Of a DNA stretch of 64,000 nucleotides, positions 1-8,448 are shown piece by piece; within the stretch, counting starts at the first letter, position 1; every line of letters begins with the position of its first letter. Source of the stretch: Halomonas meridiana. GTDB lineage: Bacteria; Pseudomonadota; Gammaproteobacteria; Pseudomonadales; Halomonadaceae. The stretch is from contig NZ_CP024621.1 of NCBI RefSeq assembly GCF_009846525.1, forward strand, positions 310,001 through 374,000, read 5' to 3'. The notes under the pieces were generated by a model, which did not search any database, was not told the DNA's origin, and worked only from the letters and a program-made list of their open reading frames with translations. The position numbers and the translations under genes were made by a program.

Positions 1-171
1 CACATCAAACCGCATAAAGGCGACCTGAAGCTGTTCTGGCGACGGTCGAACTGGCAGAGCCTGTGCAAGCCGTGCCACGACATCGACAAGCAGCGATTAG
101 AGAAGGGAGGCGCGCTGCCTGGCTGTGATGCCGAGGGTATGCCCGCTGACCCGCATCATCACTGGGCGTGA
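1..171 (+). CDS. HNH endonuclease, C-terminal fragment (cut by window edge)
   Basis: Frame 1 is open from the first base and ends at TGA 169-171. The visible 56 residues contain a CKPCHDIDK segment, typical of the second zinc-binding half and final histidine of HNH nucleases found directly upstream of phage terminase genes. In HK97-like phages this nuclease works with the terminase in DNA packaging and maturation. The start lies outside the window. The 215 bases to the next gene contain no convincing reading frame. Confidence 0.75.
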   Translation, partial: HIKPHKGDLKLFWRRSNWQSLCKPCHDIDKQRLEKGGALPGCDAEGMPADPHHHWA

Positions 172-386
172 CGCTGCACTTTTGGCTTTTGCGCCATCAG
201 TGAGGGTTTTCTCGTTGTCAGGCATGGGGGGAGTCAAAAGTTCAGGGCTTTTCGGCTCTAGACCGATACGCCCCCTTTTCTTGTGCAAGCGGGAAAAATG
301 GGAGGGGGGTATATCGGTTTGAGGGCATCCAAAGCCTAGCATTTCATCGGTTTAGTGCCGACCAATTTCACATTCTGGAGGTTTCC

Positions 387-902
387 ATGGCTGGCAATAA
401 GAACTCTGGACGCCGCCCGTTGCCGGGGAACGTCCATCTACTGCGCGGCAACCCAAGCAAGAAGGGCGCACATGAATTTCACGACACGGGCCAGGCGCCC
501 CAGCTGAAAGTAGAAGCGCCGCCGTGCCCTTCCTTCTTGACCAAGGATGCCAAGGCCGAGTGGCGGCGCATCGTGAAAGACCTGGAAATCCTGGGGCTGA
601 TCACCAAGGTAGACCGTGCGGAATTGGCCGTTTACTGCCAAGCGTGGGGCGATTGGAAGGCCGCCCGCGAGAAGATCGCTTCACTGGAAGACAAGGGCAT
701 GGTCGAAGTGACCCCCAGCGGCTACAAGCAGATGAGCGCCTGGATGCAGCTAGCCAACCGTGCCGAAGAACGCATGCGTAAAGCGGGCGATAGCTTCGGC
801 CTGAACCCCAGCGCCCGCGCCAAACTTGGCCCCGGCACCGTAGGACAAGGAGAACTGTTCCCCAATGAGCAAAAAGAAACCGCCGCAAAATACGGTCTGT
901 GA
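387..902 (+). CDS. terS: Terminase small subunit, P27 family
   Basis: 171 residues. The start MAGNKNSGRRPLPGN resembles P27-family small terminase subunits, which bind the pac/cos DNA site and recruit the large subunit. The start ATG at 387 follows a GGAGG ribosome-binding site (about 377-381). The central part (roughly residues 45-135) is helical, with conserved W/Y residues typical of the oligomerisation core. The 3' end overlaps terL by 38 bases, which suggests translational coupling. Assignment is strong from neighbours and length; DNA specificity cannot be read from the sequence. Confidence 0.85.
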   Translation: MAGNKNSGRRPLPGNVHLLRGNPSKKGAHEFHDTGQAPQLKVEAPPCPSFLTKDAKAEWRRIVKDLEILGLITKVDRAELAVYCQAWGDWKAAREKIASLEDKGMVEVTPSGYKQMSAWMQLANRAEERMRKAGDSFGLNPSARAKLGPGTVGQGELFPNEQKETAAKYGL

Positions 903-2586
903 TGACCGGGCGACGGCGTTTGCTCAGGCGGTAGCGGACGGTGAACTGATTGCGGGGCCCCAAGTGCGCGATGCCTGCGCACGCCACTTGCGCGATCTGG
1001 AAGAGAGCGAAGCACGCGGCCTTTATTGGGATCTGGGCGCGGCCAACCACGCCATTGGTTTTTTTGAGGAAGTACTACGGCTCAACGGTGGGCGCTTTGA
1101 AGGTGAGCCGTTTCACCTGCTGCCGTGGCAGGCGTTCATCGTCGGTTGCCTCTACGGCTGGAAATCAGATGACGGCTGGCGGCGCTTCCGCGTGGCGTAC
1201 GTTGAAACGGCGAAGGGCTCGGGCAAGTCGCCACTGGCGGCAGGCGTGGGCCTCTATGGCTTGGTGGCCGATGGAGAGGAGCGCGCCGAAGTCTACGCGG
1301 CCGCGACGAAGAAAGACCAGGCGCAAATCCTGTTCCGCGACGCGGTGGCCATGGTCGATCAGTCGCCGCTGCTCGCCACGCGCATCGTCAAATCGGGCGC
1401 GGTGGGCAAGGAGTACAACCTAGCCTTTCACAAAACGAGCAGCTTCTTTCGCACGGTGGCGGCTGACGATGGGCAATCAGGCCCACGGCCACACGTCGCG
1501 CTGCTGGATGAAATTCACGAGCACAAAACCCCGCTAGTAGTAGAGATGATGCGGGCCGGTACCAAGAGCCGCGAGCAAGCGCTGATCTTCATGATCACCA
1601 ACTCTGGTACCGACCGACTATCGGTATGTTGGGACTACCACGACTACGCGGTAAAGGTAGCCAGTGGCGCGCTGGAAGACGATTCGTTCTTCGGCTTCGT
1701 CTGCTGCCTGGATGAAACCGACGACCCGTTTGAAAGCGAAGAGTGCTGGTACAAGGCCAACCCATCGTTGGCGTATGGCATCCCCGGCTTGAAGTACTTG
1801 CGTGAGCAGGTGACCCAAGCACGCGGCATGCCCAGTAAAGAGGCCACCGTTAAGCGTCTCAACTTCTGCATGTGGGTGCAGGCGGACAACCCCGCGATCA
1901 GTCGCGATGCTTGGTTAGCCACGCAAGATAAAGAGTTTGATCACGATAGCCTGCTAGGCCGCCGCTGTTACGCGGGGCTGGATCTCTCCAGTACCCAGGA
2001 TTTAACCGCCTTAGTGTTGATGTTTGAGCCGGTACCGGATGACCCCGTGTGGCGGATGATCCCTTACTTCTGGCTGCCAGAAGAGGGCTTGGCGCGTAAG
2101 GCCGAAAAAGACCGCGTGCCCTACACGCTCTGGCAGGAACGGGGCTACTTGCTGACCACACCGGGCAAAGCGATTAACAAACGCCACGTGCTGCATCAGC
2201 TTTCGGAGATCGCCGCGATGTACGACCTGCAGCGTATTGGCTACGACCAGTGGCGCATAGAAGATCTCATAGCATTGATTGATGACGAAGCCGTCACGCT
2301 GCCACCGATTGAACCTGTTCGCCAAGGGTTCCAAACCATGGCTCCAGCAGTGGATGAATTTGAAACACGGCTAATTAACGGCGTGTTACGCCACTCCGGA
2401 CACCCTGTGCTGACGTGGTGCGCTGCAAACGCGATTTATAGCGAAGACCCTGCGGGTAATCGCAAGATTGATAAGAAGAAATCCACCGGCCGTGTGGACG
2501 GCATCGTTGCCGCCGTGATGGCAACGTCGTTAACGCTAGGCGTGCTCGAAGACGACGGTGGCGACCCTGACTTTATTCTGCTGTGA
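865..2586 (+). CDS. terL: Terminase large subunit (packaging ATPase/nuclease)
   Basis: 573 residues, normal for the phage terminase_1 (HK97 gp2-like) family. The N-terminal ATPase has a Walker A-like TAKGSGKS around residues 115-122 and a Walker B VALLDE at 211-216. The C-terminal RNase H-like nuclease begins at CYAGLDLSSTQDLTAL, with an early acidic residue as expected. The protein powers DNA translocation into the prohead and cuts the concatemer. The start ATG at 865 has an AGGAGA site upstream inside terS. The end overlaps the portal gene start by 4 bases (GTGA). Confidence 0.95.
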   Translation: MSKKKPPQNTVCDDRATAFAQAVADGELIAGPQVRDACARHLRDLEESEARGLYWDLGAANHAIGFFEEVLRLNGGRFEGEPFHLLPWQAFIVGCLYGWKSDDGWRRFRVAYVETAKGSGKSPLAAGVGLYGLVADGEERAEVYAAATKKDQAQILFRDAVAMVDQSPLLATRIVKSGAVGKEYNLAFHKTSSFFRTVAADDGQSGPRPHVALLDEIHEHKTPLVVEMMRAGTKSREQALIFMITNSGTDRLSVCWDYHDYAVKVASGALEDDSFFGFVCCLDETDDPFESEECWYKANPSLAYGIPGLKYLREQVTQARGMPSKEATVKRLNFCMWVQADNPAISRDAWLATQDKEFDHDSLLGRRCYAGLDLSSTQDLTALVLMFEPVPDDPVWRMIPYFWLPEEGLARKAEKDRVPYTLWQERGYLLTTPGKAINKRHVLHQLSEIAAMYDLQRIGYDQWRIEDLIALIDDEAVTLPPIEPVRQGFQTMAPAVDEFETRLINGVLRHSGHPVLTWCAANAIYSEDPAGNRKIDKKKSTGRVDGIVAAVMATSLTLGVLEDDGGDPDFILL

Positions 2587-3905
2587 CTGGAGATGCCGTG
2601 CGCAACTTACTGAACCGACTAACAGGCAACAATGCCGGGCCTGCGGTGCGCGAAGAGCCAACCGTCACGCCTCAACTAAACAATGCCACAGAGGGAGAAT
2701 CTGCGGTTAGCAGTTCTGACTACAACGGCATGATGGAGCTGTTTCAGGTCAACCCCAGTTTTGCAGGCCCGGTGGTCACGCCGGAAACCGCGATGCGGGT
2801 GACGGCGGTTTACGCCAGCGTCCGCATGTTAGCCGGTGCGGTGGGCACCATGCCGGTGCATATCTATGAGCGCACCGCTACCGGTAAGCGCCGTATTGAT
2901 CACGACCTCTGGTGGATACTCAACCAAGAGGCAGGCCCTGGTTTTACATCAGCGTCAATGTGGGAATTCCTAATAGCCTCAATGCTATTGCGTGGCGATG
3001 GCCTGGGTTGGTTCAAGCGTAATCGATTAGGTGAAGTGGTAGAGATCGAGCCGTTAGCACGCAACCAGACCATCATCGAAAAAAAGGATGGTCGGCTGCG
3101 CTACCACGCCCAGCTTGATGCTACGTCTTCAGCAGGGCCGGGCTACAAAGGGCTGGATCAAGACGATGTGTTCCACCTACCTAACGTTGGCTTTAACGGC
3201 ATTTGCAGCCCCTCCGTGATTGGCTTGGCCGCCAAGCAGGGCATAGGCCTTGCACTGGCGGCAGAGGAGTACAGTGCCCGGTTCTTCTCCAACGGGGCGC
3301 GCCCGGATCACGTCATCACCATGGACAAAACGCCCACGCAGGAACAGATCGACCGTATCCGTGATAACTGGCTGAAACGACACACCGGCACCGCTAACGC
3401 TCACTTGCCGGGCATGCTGGTGGGCGGTGCCAAGGTGCACCAGATCACCATGAGCTCAGAAGATGCGCAGCTGATGGAGGCACGCCAGTTCCAGGTAACC
3501 GACATTGCCCGGGCGTTTGGCCTGCCGGGCTGGATGATCAACGCTAACGAGAAGTCCACCAGCTGGGGTAGCGGACTGGAGCAGATGGGCTTGGGCTTCA
3601 TCATCTACACCCTTCAGCCTCACTTAACGCGAGCTGTGCAGGAACTCAATAGAAAGCTGTTCCGTGACCGTCGCCATTTTGCGGAATTCAACGTGGCTGC
3701 GCTTTTGCGTGGCGACGCTAAGACCCGCTCTGAATACTACAAGGGCGCGCTAGGTGGAACACAAAACCCCGGCTTTATGACGCAAAACGAAGTGCGGGCA
3801 AAAGAGAACCTGCCGCCGATCGAAGGCGGCGACCAGCTCTACACACCCGAGGGGAAATCCAATGCCGATGCCCAAGCTGCTCCAGCTTTTCCTGGACAAC
3901 GTTAA
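2583..3905 (+). CDS. Portal protein, HK97 family
   Basis: 440 residues. It is placed directly after terL and before the protease, as in HK97-like phages. Sequence features typical of the family include TAVYASVRMLAGAVGTMPVHIY near residues 75-96 and the SSEDAQLMEARQFQVTDIARAFGLP segment about three quarters along. The portal dodecamer occupies one capsid vertex, forming the DNA channel and the terminase docking site. It starts with GTG overlapping the terL stop. The 3' end overlaps the protease gene by 44 bases, so the three genes are tightly coupled. Confidence 0.93.
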   Translation: MTGDAVRNLLNRLTGNNAGPAVREEPTVTPQLNNATEGESAVSSSDYNGMMELFQVNPSFAGPVVTPETAMRVTAVYASVRMLAGAVGTMPVHIYERTATGKRRIDHDLWWILNQEAGPGFTSASMWEFLIASMLLRGDGLGWFKRNRLGEVVEIEPLARNQTIIEKKDGRLRYHAQLDATSSAGPGYKGLDQDDVFHLPNVGFNGICSPSVIGLAAKQGIGLALAAEEYSARFFSNGARPDHVITMDKTPTQEQIDRIRDNWLKRHTGTANAHLPGMLVGGAKVHQITMSSEDAQLMEARQFQVTDIARAFGLPGWMINANEKSTSWGSGLEQMGLGFIIYTLQPHLTRAVQELNRKLFRDRRHFAEFNVAALLRGDAKTRSEYYKGALGGTQNPGFMTQNEVRAKENLPPIEGGDQLYTPEGKSNADAQAAPAFPGQR

Positions 3906-4572
3906 CCGCCCGCGTGACTTCAAGGTGGCCGTGGAAGGCGATGAAGCCGAGATCTACCTGTATGACGCCATAGGCGATTGGTACGGCGTCAGCGCTGCCC
4001 AGTTCGTGCAAGAGCTTCGCGGGCTGGATGTTGCCACCATCCACCTCCGCATGAACTGCCCCGGTGGCGATGTGTTTGAAGGCCGGGCCATGGCCACCGC
4101 GCTGGCTCAGGTAAAAGCCAAAACCATTTGCCATATCGAAGGCTTGGCCGCATCCGCTGCCACCTACGTGGCCGGTGCCTGCGATGAAGTGGAGATTACC
4201 CCCGGTGGCTTCTTCATGATCCACGAAGCATGGACGCTCACTATGGGCAACAAGCGCGATCACCAAAAGCAAATCGATCTGCTCGCCAAGGTCGATGACA
4301 GCATTCTTGCAGATTACGAAAAGCGCACCGGGGCAAGCCGAGAGCAGCTAGCCGCCTGGATGGAAGCGGAAACGTGGTTCACCGCAGAGGAAGCCAAGGA
4401 AAACGGCTTTGTGGATACCATCACCGACACCGACCGCAAAGCCAACCGCGCCGCCTGGAACCTCGCAGCCTACGCCAACGCACCGGCTGCGCTGACCAAG
4501 CCGCCAGTGGTAGAAGATCACTACAACCGTGAACAGGCGGAACGTCGCCTGGCACTGTTAGAACGGCAATAG
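3862..4572 (+). CDS. Prohead protease, ClpP/S14-like
   Basis: 236 residues with a ClpP fold signature. GLAASAA places the nucleophile at Ser98, and His121 lies in GGFFMIHEAW. The NCPGGDVFEG loop near residues 65-74 corresponds to the oxyanion region. It would cleave the delta domain of the major capsid protein during prohead maturation. The ATG at 3862 lies inside the portal gene with a GAGGGGAA site upstream; a second in-frame ATG at 3868 is also possible. A ClpP-type rather than HK97 S78-type protease is a common alternative in this phage group. Confidence 0.92.
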   Translation: MPMPKLLQLFLDNVNRPRDFKVAVEGDEAEIYLYDAIGDWYGVSAAQFVQELRGLDVATIHLRMNCPGGDVFEGRAMATALAQVKAKTICHIEGLAASAATYVAGACDEVEITPGGFFMIHEAWTLTMGNKRDHQKQIDLLAKVDDSILADYEKRTGASREQLAAWMEAETWFTAEEAKENGFVDTITDTDRKANRAAWNLAAYANAPAALTKPPVVEDHYNREQAERRLALLERQ

Positions 4573-4598
4573 CGGGCTCCCGCTAGCCAATTCACCAG

Positions 4599-4619
4599 CC
4601 GCCTACGGGCGGTTTTTTT
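4599..4619 (+). terminator. Hairpin with U-tract before the capsid gene
   Basis: CCGCC/GGCGG stem with a 4-base loop followed by seven T. It lies immediately upstream of the ribosome-binding site TAGGAG and ATG of the major capsid gene. It may be a partial terminator or an mRNA processing/stability element; late phage transcription normally reads through. Confidence 0.6.
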
Positions 4620-4637
4620 ACGCCTAGGAGAAACACC

Positions 4638-5885
4638 ATGCCCAAGAGCATTCAAGAACTGCGGGAGCAGCGCACCAAAGCCGCCAAGGCCTGCCGAGAA
4701 CTGCTGGACAAACACCCTGGTGACCAGTGGGGCGATGCTCAGCAAAAGGAGTACGACAACCTGGTGGGCAACATCGACAACTACGATGCCGAGATCAAGC
4801 GTCACGAAACCCTGATGGATCGTGAAGCGGAAGAAGCACATCGCATCGAAGACCGCGCCAACCGCGACGGCATCTCTACAGATGAAGCCAGCCATCTGAA
4901 ACAGAAAGAGCAAAAGATTTTCCGTAACTGGATGCGCAACGGTGTGGATGGGCTGGATGCGGAAGAACGCCAGCACGTTCAACAGCTTCGCCAGCAGATG
5001 ATGCAGAACGCCATGAGCACCGGTACCGGCAGCGAAGGGGGCTACCTAGCGCCGGACCAGTTCAGCAGCGAGCTGCTGCAGGCGCTTAAAGCCTTTGGTG
5101 GTATGCGTGAAGTGTCGAATGTCATCCAGACAGCCAGCGGTGTCGCGATCAGCTGGCCAACCACCGATGCCACCACGGAAGAAGGTGAAATCGTTGGTGA
5201 GAACCAGCAGGTGTCTACGGGAGAAACCAGCTTCGGCACACTGCCGCATAACACCTACAAGTTCAGCTCCAAGTCGATCGCCATTCCGTTTGAGCTGCTG
5301 CAAGACAGCGAGATCGACATTGAGGCCTATATTCGAGAGCTGTTGAACCAGCGCCTGGGTCGCATCACCAACCGCATGTTTACCGTGGGTACCGGGGTAG
5401 GCCAGCCTCACGGCATTCTGACCGGCTCACAAAGCGGCAAGATCGCCCCGACTGGGCAGGTGTCTGCCATCACCTACGACGACTTGGTGGATACCGAACA
5501 CAGCGTAGACCCGGCGTATCGCATGGCGACTTGCCGCTGGATGTTCCACGACCACACCCTGCGGGATCTCAAGAAGCTGAAGGATGCCGACGACCGCCCG
5601 ATCTGGGTGCCGGGGGTGGCCACCAAAGAACCGGATACGCTGGCAGGCTACGGTTATGCCATTAACCAACACATGCCGAAGCTGGGGGCCGGTAACAAGC
5701 CGCTGCTGTTTGGCGACTTCCAGAAGTACATCATCCGCGACGTGATGCAGATTCAGCTGTTCCGCATGACCGACTCCAAATACACCGAAAAAGGCCAGGT
5801 AGGTTTCCTCGCCTTTATGCGGGCTGGTGGTCGTTTGATGGATGTTGGCGGTGCCGTGAAGCATTTCCAGTGCGCGGCTTCCTAA
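4638..5885 (+). CDS. Major capsid protein, HK97 fold
   Basis: 415 residues. Residues 1 to about 120 are charged and helical (a coiled coil of repeated heptads), matching the scaffold-like delta domain of HK97 capsid proteins. The mature shell domain probably begins near STGTGSEGGYLAP (residues 127-139), a very typical motif just after the cleavage point. The C-terminal part has the usual E-loop and A-domain patterns, including GQPHGILTGS and DFQKYIIRD. It follows the protease gene and has a strong TAGGAG ribosome-binding site, consistent with high expression. The cleavage site is inferred from family pattern only. Confidence 0.95.
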   Translation: MPKSIQELREQRTKAAKACRELLDKHPGDQWGDAQQKEYDNLVGNIDNYDAEIKRHETLMDREAEEAHRIEDRANRDGISTDEASHLKQKEQKIFRNWMRNGVDGLDAEERQHVQQLRQQMMQNAMSTGTGSEGGYLAPDQFSSELLQALKAFGGMREVSNVIQTASGVAISWPTTDATTEEGEIVGENQQVSTGETSFGTLPHNTYKFSSKSIAIPFELLQDSEIDIEAYIRELLNQRLGRITNRMFTVGTGVGQPHGILTGSQSGKIAPTGQVSAITYDDLVDTEHSVDPAYRMATCRWMFHDHTLRDLKKLKDADDRPIWVPGVATKEPDTLAGYGYAINQHMPKLGAGNKPLLFGDFQKYIIRDVMQIQLFRMTDSKYTEKGQVGFLAFMRAGGRLMDVGGAVKHFQCAAS

Positions 5886-5888
5886 ACC

Positions 5889-5920
5889 CTCAGCGGGGCG
5901 CATGGCCCCGCTGAGTTTTT
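5889..5920 (+). terminator. Perfect 11-bp hairpin with U-tract after the capsid gene
   Basis: CTCAGCGGGGC pairs perfectly with GCCCCGCTGAG across a 5-base loop and is followed by five T. It sits 4 bases after the capsid stop codon and upstream of the ribosome-binding site of the next gene. It probably reduces read-through or protects the capsid mRNA 3' end, setting high capsid stoichiometry. Confidence 0.75.
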
Positions 5921-5947
5921 CTACTTGCAGGAACGCAGGAGCAAACC

Positions 5948-6328
5948 ATGGCTACCAAGAAAGCAACCCCGGAGGAGGCCACCCAACATGCTGACGCAAC
6001 CACAGATGAAGGGGCCGCCCCCGAGCCAATCACCCCCGAGCCCAGCCCCGCAGCAGCGGCCGATGCCGGTACCACCCCAGCAGCGCCCGAACCACCGCCA
6101 CCTGCCGATGATGAACCCGAGCAGCCGTTGCCAGAGCTAACGGTGCTCATCCTTCGGGATGAAACCATTGGCGGCAAAGACTACCGCCCCGGCGATACCC
6201 CCAAGCTGCCGGGTGCCGAGGTGGAAGCGCTGGTGGCTCGCAAGGCAGGCGACATTAACCATAAAGCCATCGCCGCCGCCCGCAAGGCGCGCAACAGTGG
6301 GGCCAATGAAGAAGCGGTGATCGAATGA
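5948..6328 (+). CDS. Ala/Pro-rich head-region protein of unknown function
   Basis: 126 residues. The first half is low complexity: rich in Ala, Pro, Glu and Thr with no predicted fold. The second half (about 65-126) contains a compact segment LTVLILRDETIGGKDYRPGD, resembling short domains seen in capsid-linked or decoration-type proteins between the capsid and head-tail connector genes. An AGGAG ribosome-binding site precedes the ATG. The stop overlaps the next start (ATGATG). Position suggests a head accessory or decoration role, but that is inference only. Confidence 0.7.
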   Translation: MATKKATPEEATQHADATTDEGAAPEPITPEPSPAAAADAGTTPAAPEPPPPADDEPEQPLPELTVLILRDETIGGKDYRPGDTPKLPGAEVEALVARKAGDINHKAIAAARKARNSGANEEAVIE

Positions 6329-6855
6329 TGCGCTCCACACTGGTTGCGCCGCCATCGGTCGAGCCGGTCAGTGTGGCAGAGGCTAAGTTGCAGGCGGTGA
6401 TAGAACATGATGAGCATGACGATATGGTGTCGCGGCTCATCATGGCCGCCCGCCAGGAAGCCGAGCAGCTGACCGGGCGGGCGCTGATTACCCAAACCTG
6501 GCAGCAACGGGGAAACCCCCACGGCGGGGCGGTAGAGCTTCGCCGCTGGCCTGCGCTTGAAGTAGTCAGTGTCAGCGATAGCCGCGGCGAACTGCCCACT
6601 ACCGAGTGGGCGGCGCAGCTGGGGGAATCGCCGGTAGTCGAACCCGTAGACCGCTTTGAAGGCTTGGTGACGGTGGTTTACAAGGCAGGCTATGGCGCTG
6701 AGCCGGAAGCGGTACCGGCGCCTATTCGCCAGTGGATACTCGCCACCGCTGCCTCCCTTTATGAACACCGAGAGCGCGCTGTCGCTGGAACCATCACCGC
6801 CAAGCATGACTTCCTGGACGGCTTGCTGGATACGTATGTGGTGCAGCCTGTATGA
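6325..6855 (+). CDS. Head-tail connector protein, gp6/phiE125 gp8-like
   Basis: 176 residues. The N-terminal part (VSVAEAKLQAVIEHDEHDDMVSRLI, then ARQEAEQLTGRAL) matches the helical pattern of HK97 gp6-like adaptors that form a ring under the portal. The C-terminal VPAPIRQWILATAASLYEHRE is also typical of the phiE125 gp8 subgroup. Overlaps of 4 bases with both neighbours show it belongs to the tightly packed connector cluster. Confidence 0.85.
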   Translation: MMRSTLVAPPSVEPVSVAEAKLQAVIEHDEHDDMVSRLIMAARQEAEQLTGRALITQTWQQRGNPHGGAVELRRWPALEVVSVSDSRGELPTTEWAAQLGESPVVEPVDRFEGLVTVVYKAGYGAEPEAVPAPIRQWILATAASLYEHRERAVAGTITAKHDFLDGLLDTYVVQPV

Positions 6856-7172
6856 GAGCCGGACGCCTAAGAGATCACTTAACCCTGCAAGGCTATGGCG
6901 ATGTGAAAGATGCCATCGGCGGTACCCGCAAGGATTGGTTTGAGGTCGGCACCGTCTGGTGCGAAGTGCGCGGTGTTAGCGGTAAAGCCTTTCTCTCTGC
7001 CAGTGCAGAACAAGCGGAAGTGACCGCTGAGATTCTCATGCGCTACCGCCCCGATGTGAAAAGCGGCATGCGCCTGGTGCGTGGTGCCGAGATCTACACC
7101 ATCGTGACGCCGCTACCCGATCCCAAGCGCCGCCAACTGCTGTGCATGTGCACGCAAGGGGTGAAACAGTGA
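6852..7172 (+). CDS. Head closure protein (SPP1 gp16-like head-tail adaptor)
   Basis: 106 residues, the usual length for this family. The N-terminus MRAGRLRDHLTLQ and the beta-rich body with VGTVWCEVRGVSG and MRYRPDVKSGMRLVRG are characteristic of the phage head-tail adaptor family, small beta-barrels that stop DNA leaking after packaging and join the tail. It overlaps the previous gene by 4 bases and the following gene (GTG at 7169) by 4 bases. Confidence 0.88.
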   Translation: MRAGRLRDHLTLQGYGDVKDAIGGTRKDWFEVGTVWCEVRGVSGKAFLSASAEQAEVTAEILMRYRPDVKSGMRLVRGAEIYTIVTPLPDPKRRQLLCMCTQGVKQ

Positions 7173-7588
7173 TTCACAGCCATCTCGACTTCTCAGGGCT
7201 TGCCAGCCTGGAAGAAGACTTAAAGCAACTCACGCGGGCTGAAAACGACCGCGTGCGCCGCCAAGGGGCTAGGGCAGGCGCTGGGGTAGTGCGTGACGAA
7301 GCCCGCCGCCGTGCCCCAAAGCGCAGCGGCAAGCTGGCAAAGAACATCGTAGCTGTGACCGCCAAAGTCTCGGAGAACAGCCGGGCAACGGCGGGGGTAC
7401 GTGTGCGAGAGCGGGGAAAGGCCAGCGACCCGAGTAACGCCTTCTACTGGAAGTTTGTAGAGCTAGGCACTTCCAAACTTCCACCAGCGCCGTTTATCCG
7501 GCCTGCCTTCGATGCCGTTGAACAGCAGGCGGGTGACGCGGCCATCGAGAAGATCACCCAGGCACTTGATAAGGTGCTGACGAAATGA
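7169..7588 (+). CDS. HK97 gp10-like tail completion/minor tail protein
   Basis: About 139 residues from GTG 7169, which has an AAGGGG site 7 bases upstream and overlaps the previous stop. A longer frame from ATG 7142 exists but overlaps the upstream gene by 31 bases and lacks a good site. The motifs DEARRRAPKRSGKLAKNI and FYWKFVELGTSKLPPAPFIRPAF are diagnostic of the HK97 gp10 family, a neck protein needed to join tail and head. Confidence 0.9.
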   Translation: MIHSHLDFSGLASLEEDLKQLTRAENDRVRRQGARAGAGVVRDEARRRAPKRSGKLAKNIVAVTAKVSENSRATAGVRVRERGKASDPSNAFYWKFVELGTSKLPPAPFIRPAFDAVEQQAGDAAIEKITQALDKVLTK

Positions 7589-7914
7589 TTCAGGTGGACA
7601 TTTATCAGGCCATCGAAGAGCTGGCAGAAGGGCGCGTGTTTGCGCTGGTGGCCCCCCAAGGCACGGCGGTGCCGTACTTGGTTCACTCGCTGCCCAGCCG
7701 CAACAGCGACGACACCATAGCGGGCATGGGCGCTACGAGGGCAAGCGTTCAGCTAGATGCCTACGCCCATTCACAGCTTGAAGCGGACCAACTGCTGGAA
7801 GCTGCGATTGACGCCTTAGACACGCTGGACCCCGGCGAGTTAACCCAACTGCAGGATTACGAAACCGACACTGCGCTCTACCGAGCCACCGCAGAGCTCA
7901 CGATCTGGCACTAG
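7585..7914 (+). CDS. Tail completion/terminator protein, DUF3168 (gp17-like)
   Basis: 109 residues. The pattern of a small alpha/beta protein with VFALVAPQGTAVPYLVHSLPS, a central ASVQLDAYAHSQLEADQLLE helix and a final YRATAELTIWH strand matches DUF3168 tail terminator proteins, which cap the tail tube at the head-proximal end. It overlaps the gp10-like gene by 4 bases and is followed by a hairpin before the tail tube gene, closing the connector cluster. Confidence 0.87.
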   Translation: MIQVDIYQAIEELAEGRVFALVAPQGTAVPYLVHSLPSRNSDDTIAGMGATRASVQLDAYAHSQLEADQLLEAAIDALDTLDPGELTQLQDYETDTALYRATAELTIWH

Positions 7915-7932
7915 CCAACAAGCAACACACCA

Positions 7933-7954
7933 CCCGCCGCCGGCGGGTTTTTTT
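7933..7954 (+). terminator. Hairpin with U-tract before the tail tube gene
   Basis: CCCGCC/GGCGGG stem with a very short loop followed by seven T, then directly the TAGGAGG ribosome-binding site and ATG of the tail tube gene. Same layout as the element before the capsid gene. Confidence 0.62.
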
Positions 7955-7971
7955 ATGCCTAGGAGGCCACC

Positions 7972-8445
7972 ATGGCACGTAAAGCTAAATACCAGTTAAC
8001 CGCCGGTACCATCGTGTGGGTTAGCGCCACTGCTGTCGCCGATATCACCGCCACGGTGCCGGAGGGTGAGCAGAAGAAAATCTCCACCACGGCCAAAGAG
8101 ATCAGCTACACCGGTGGGCAAAAGTCAGATCTCGATATGACTGTTTTGGAGAGCGATGAGCAGGAGATGGAGAACGGCTTGCGCGGTATGGGCGAGCTCA
8201 CCATCAGCGGCAACTGGAAACCAGAAGACGAGGGGCAGGACAGCCTGCGTACGGCGGATGCCGACGACTCATTGCGTCTACTAAACATCACGTTCAAGTC
8301 TGGCAACTCCGTGAAGCTTTTGGTGCAGGTGCGTCAAGACAGCTGGAGCCTTGCCCAAAACGGCGTGGCTAGCGGCACCTTCAACCTGCGAGTGATTGGC
8401 AAGCCAGTATACGAACCAGCCCCGACGCCACCGGCAGGAACCTAA
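7972..8445 (+). CDS. Major tail tube protein
   Basis: 157 residues, mostly beta strand. It has an ISTTAKEISYTGGQKSDLD segment and a C-terminal ASGTFNLRVIGKPVYEP strand, as in tail tube proteins of long non-contractile tails (lambda gpV-like). It lies between the tail terminator and the chaperone pair, and has a strong TAGGAGG site 6 bases before the ATG, consistent with a high-copy structural protein. Confidence 0.85.
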   Translation: MARKAKYQLTAGTIVWVSATAVADITATVPEGEQKKISTTAKEISYTGGQKSDLDMTVLESDEQEMENGLRGMGELTISGNWKPEDEGQDSLRTADADDSLRLLNITFKSGNSVKLLVQVRQDSWSLAQNGVASGTFNLRVIGKPVYEPAPTPPAGT

Positions 8446-8448
8446 TCT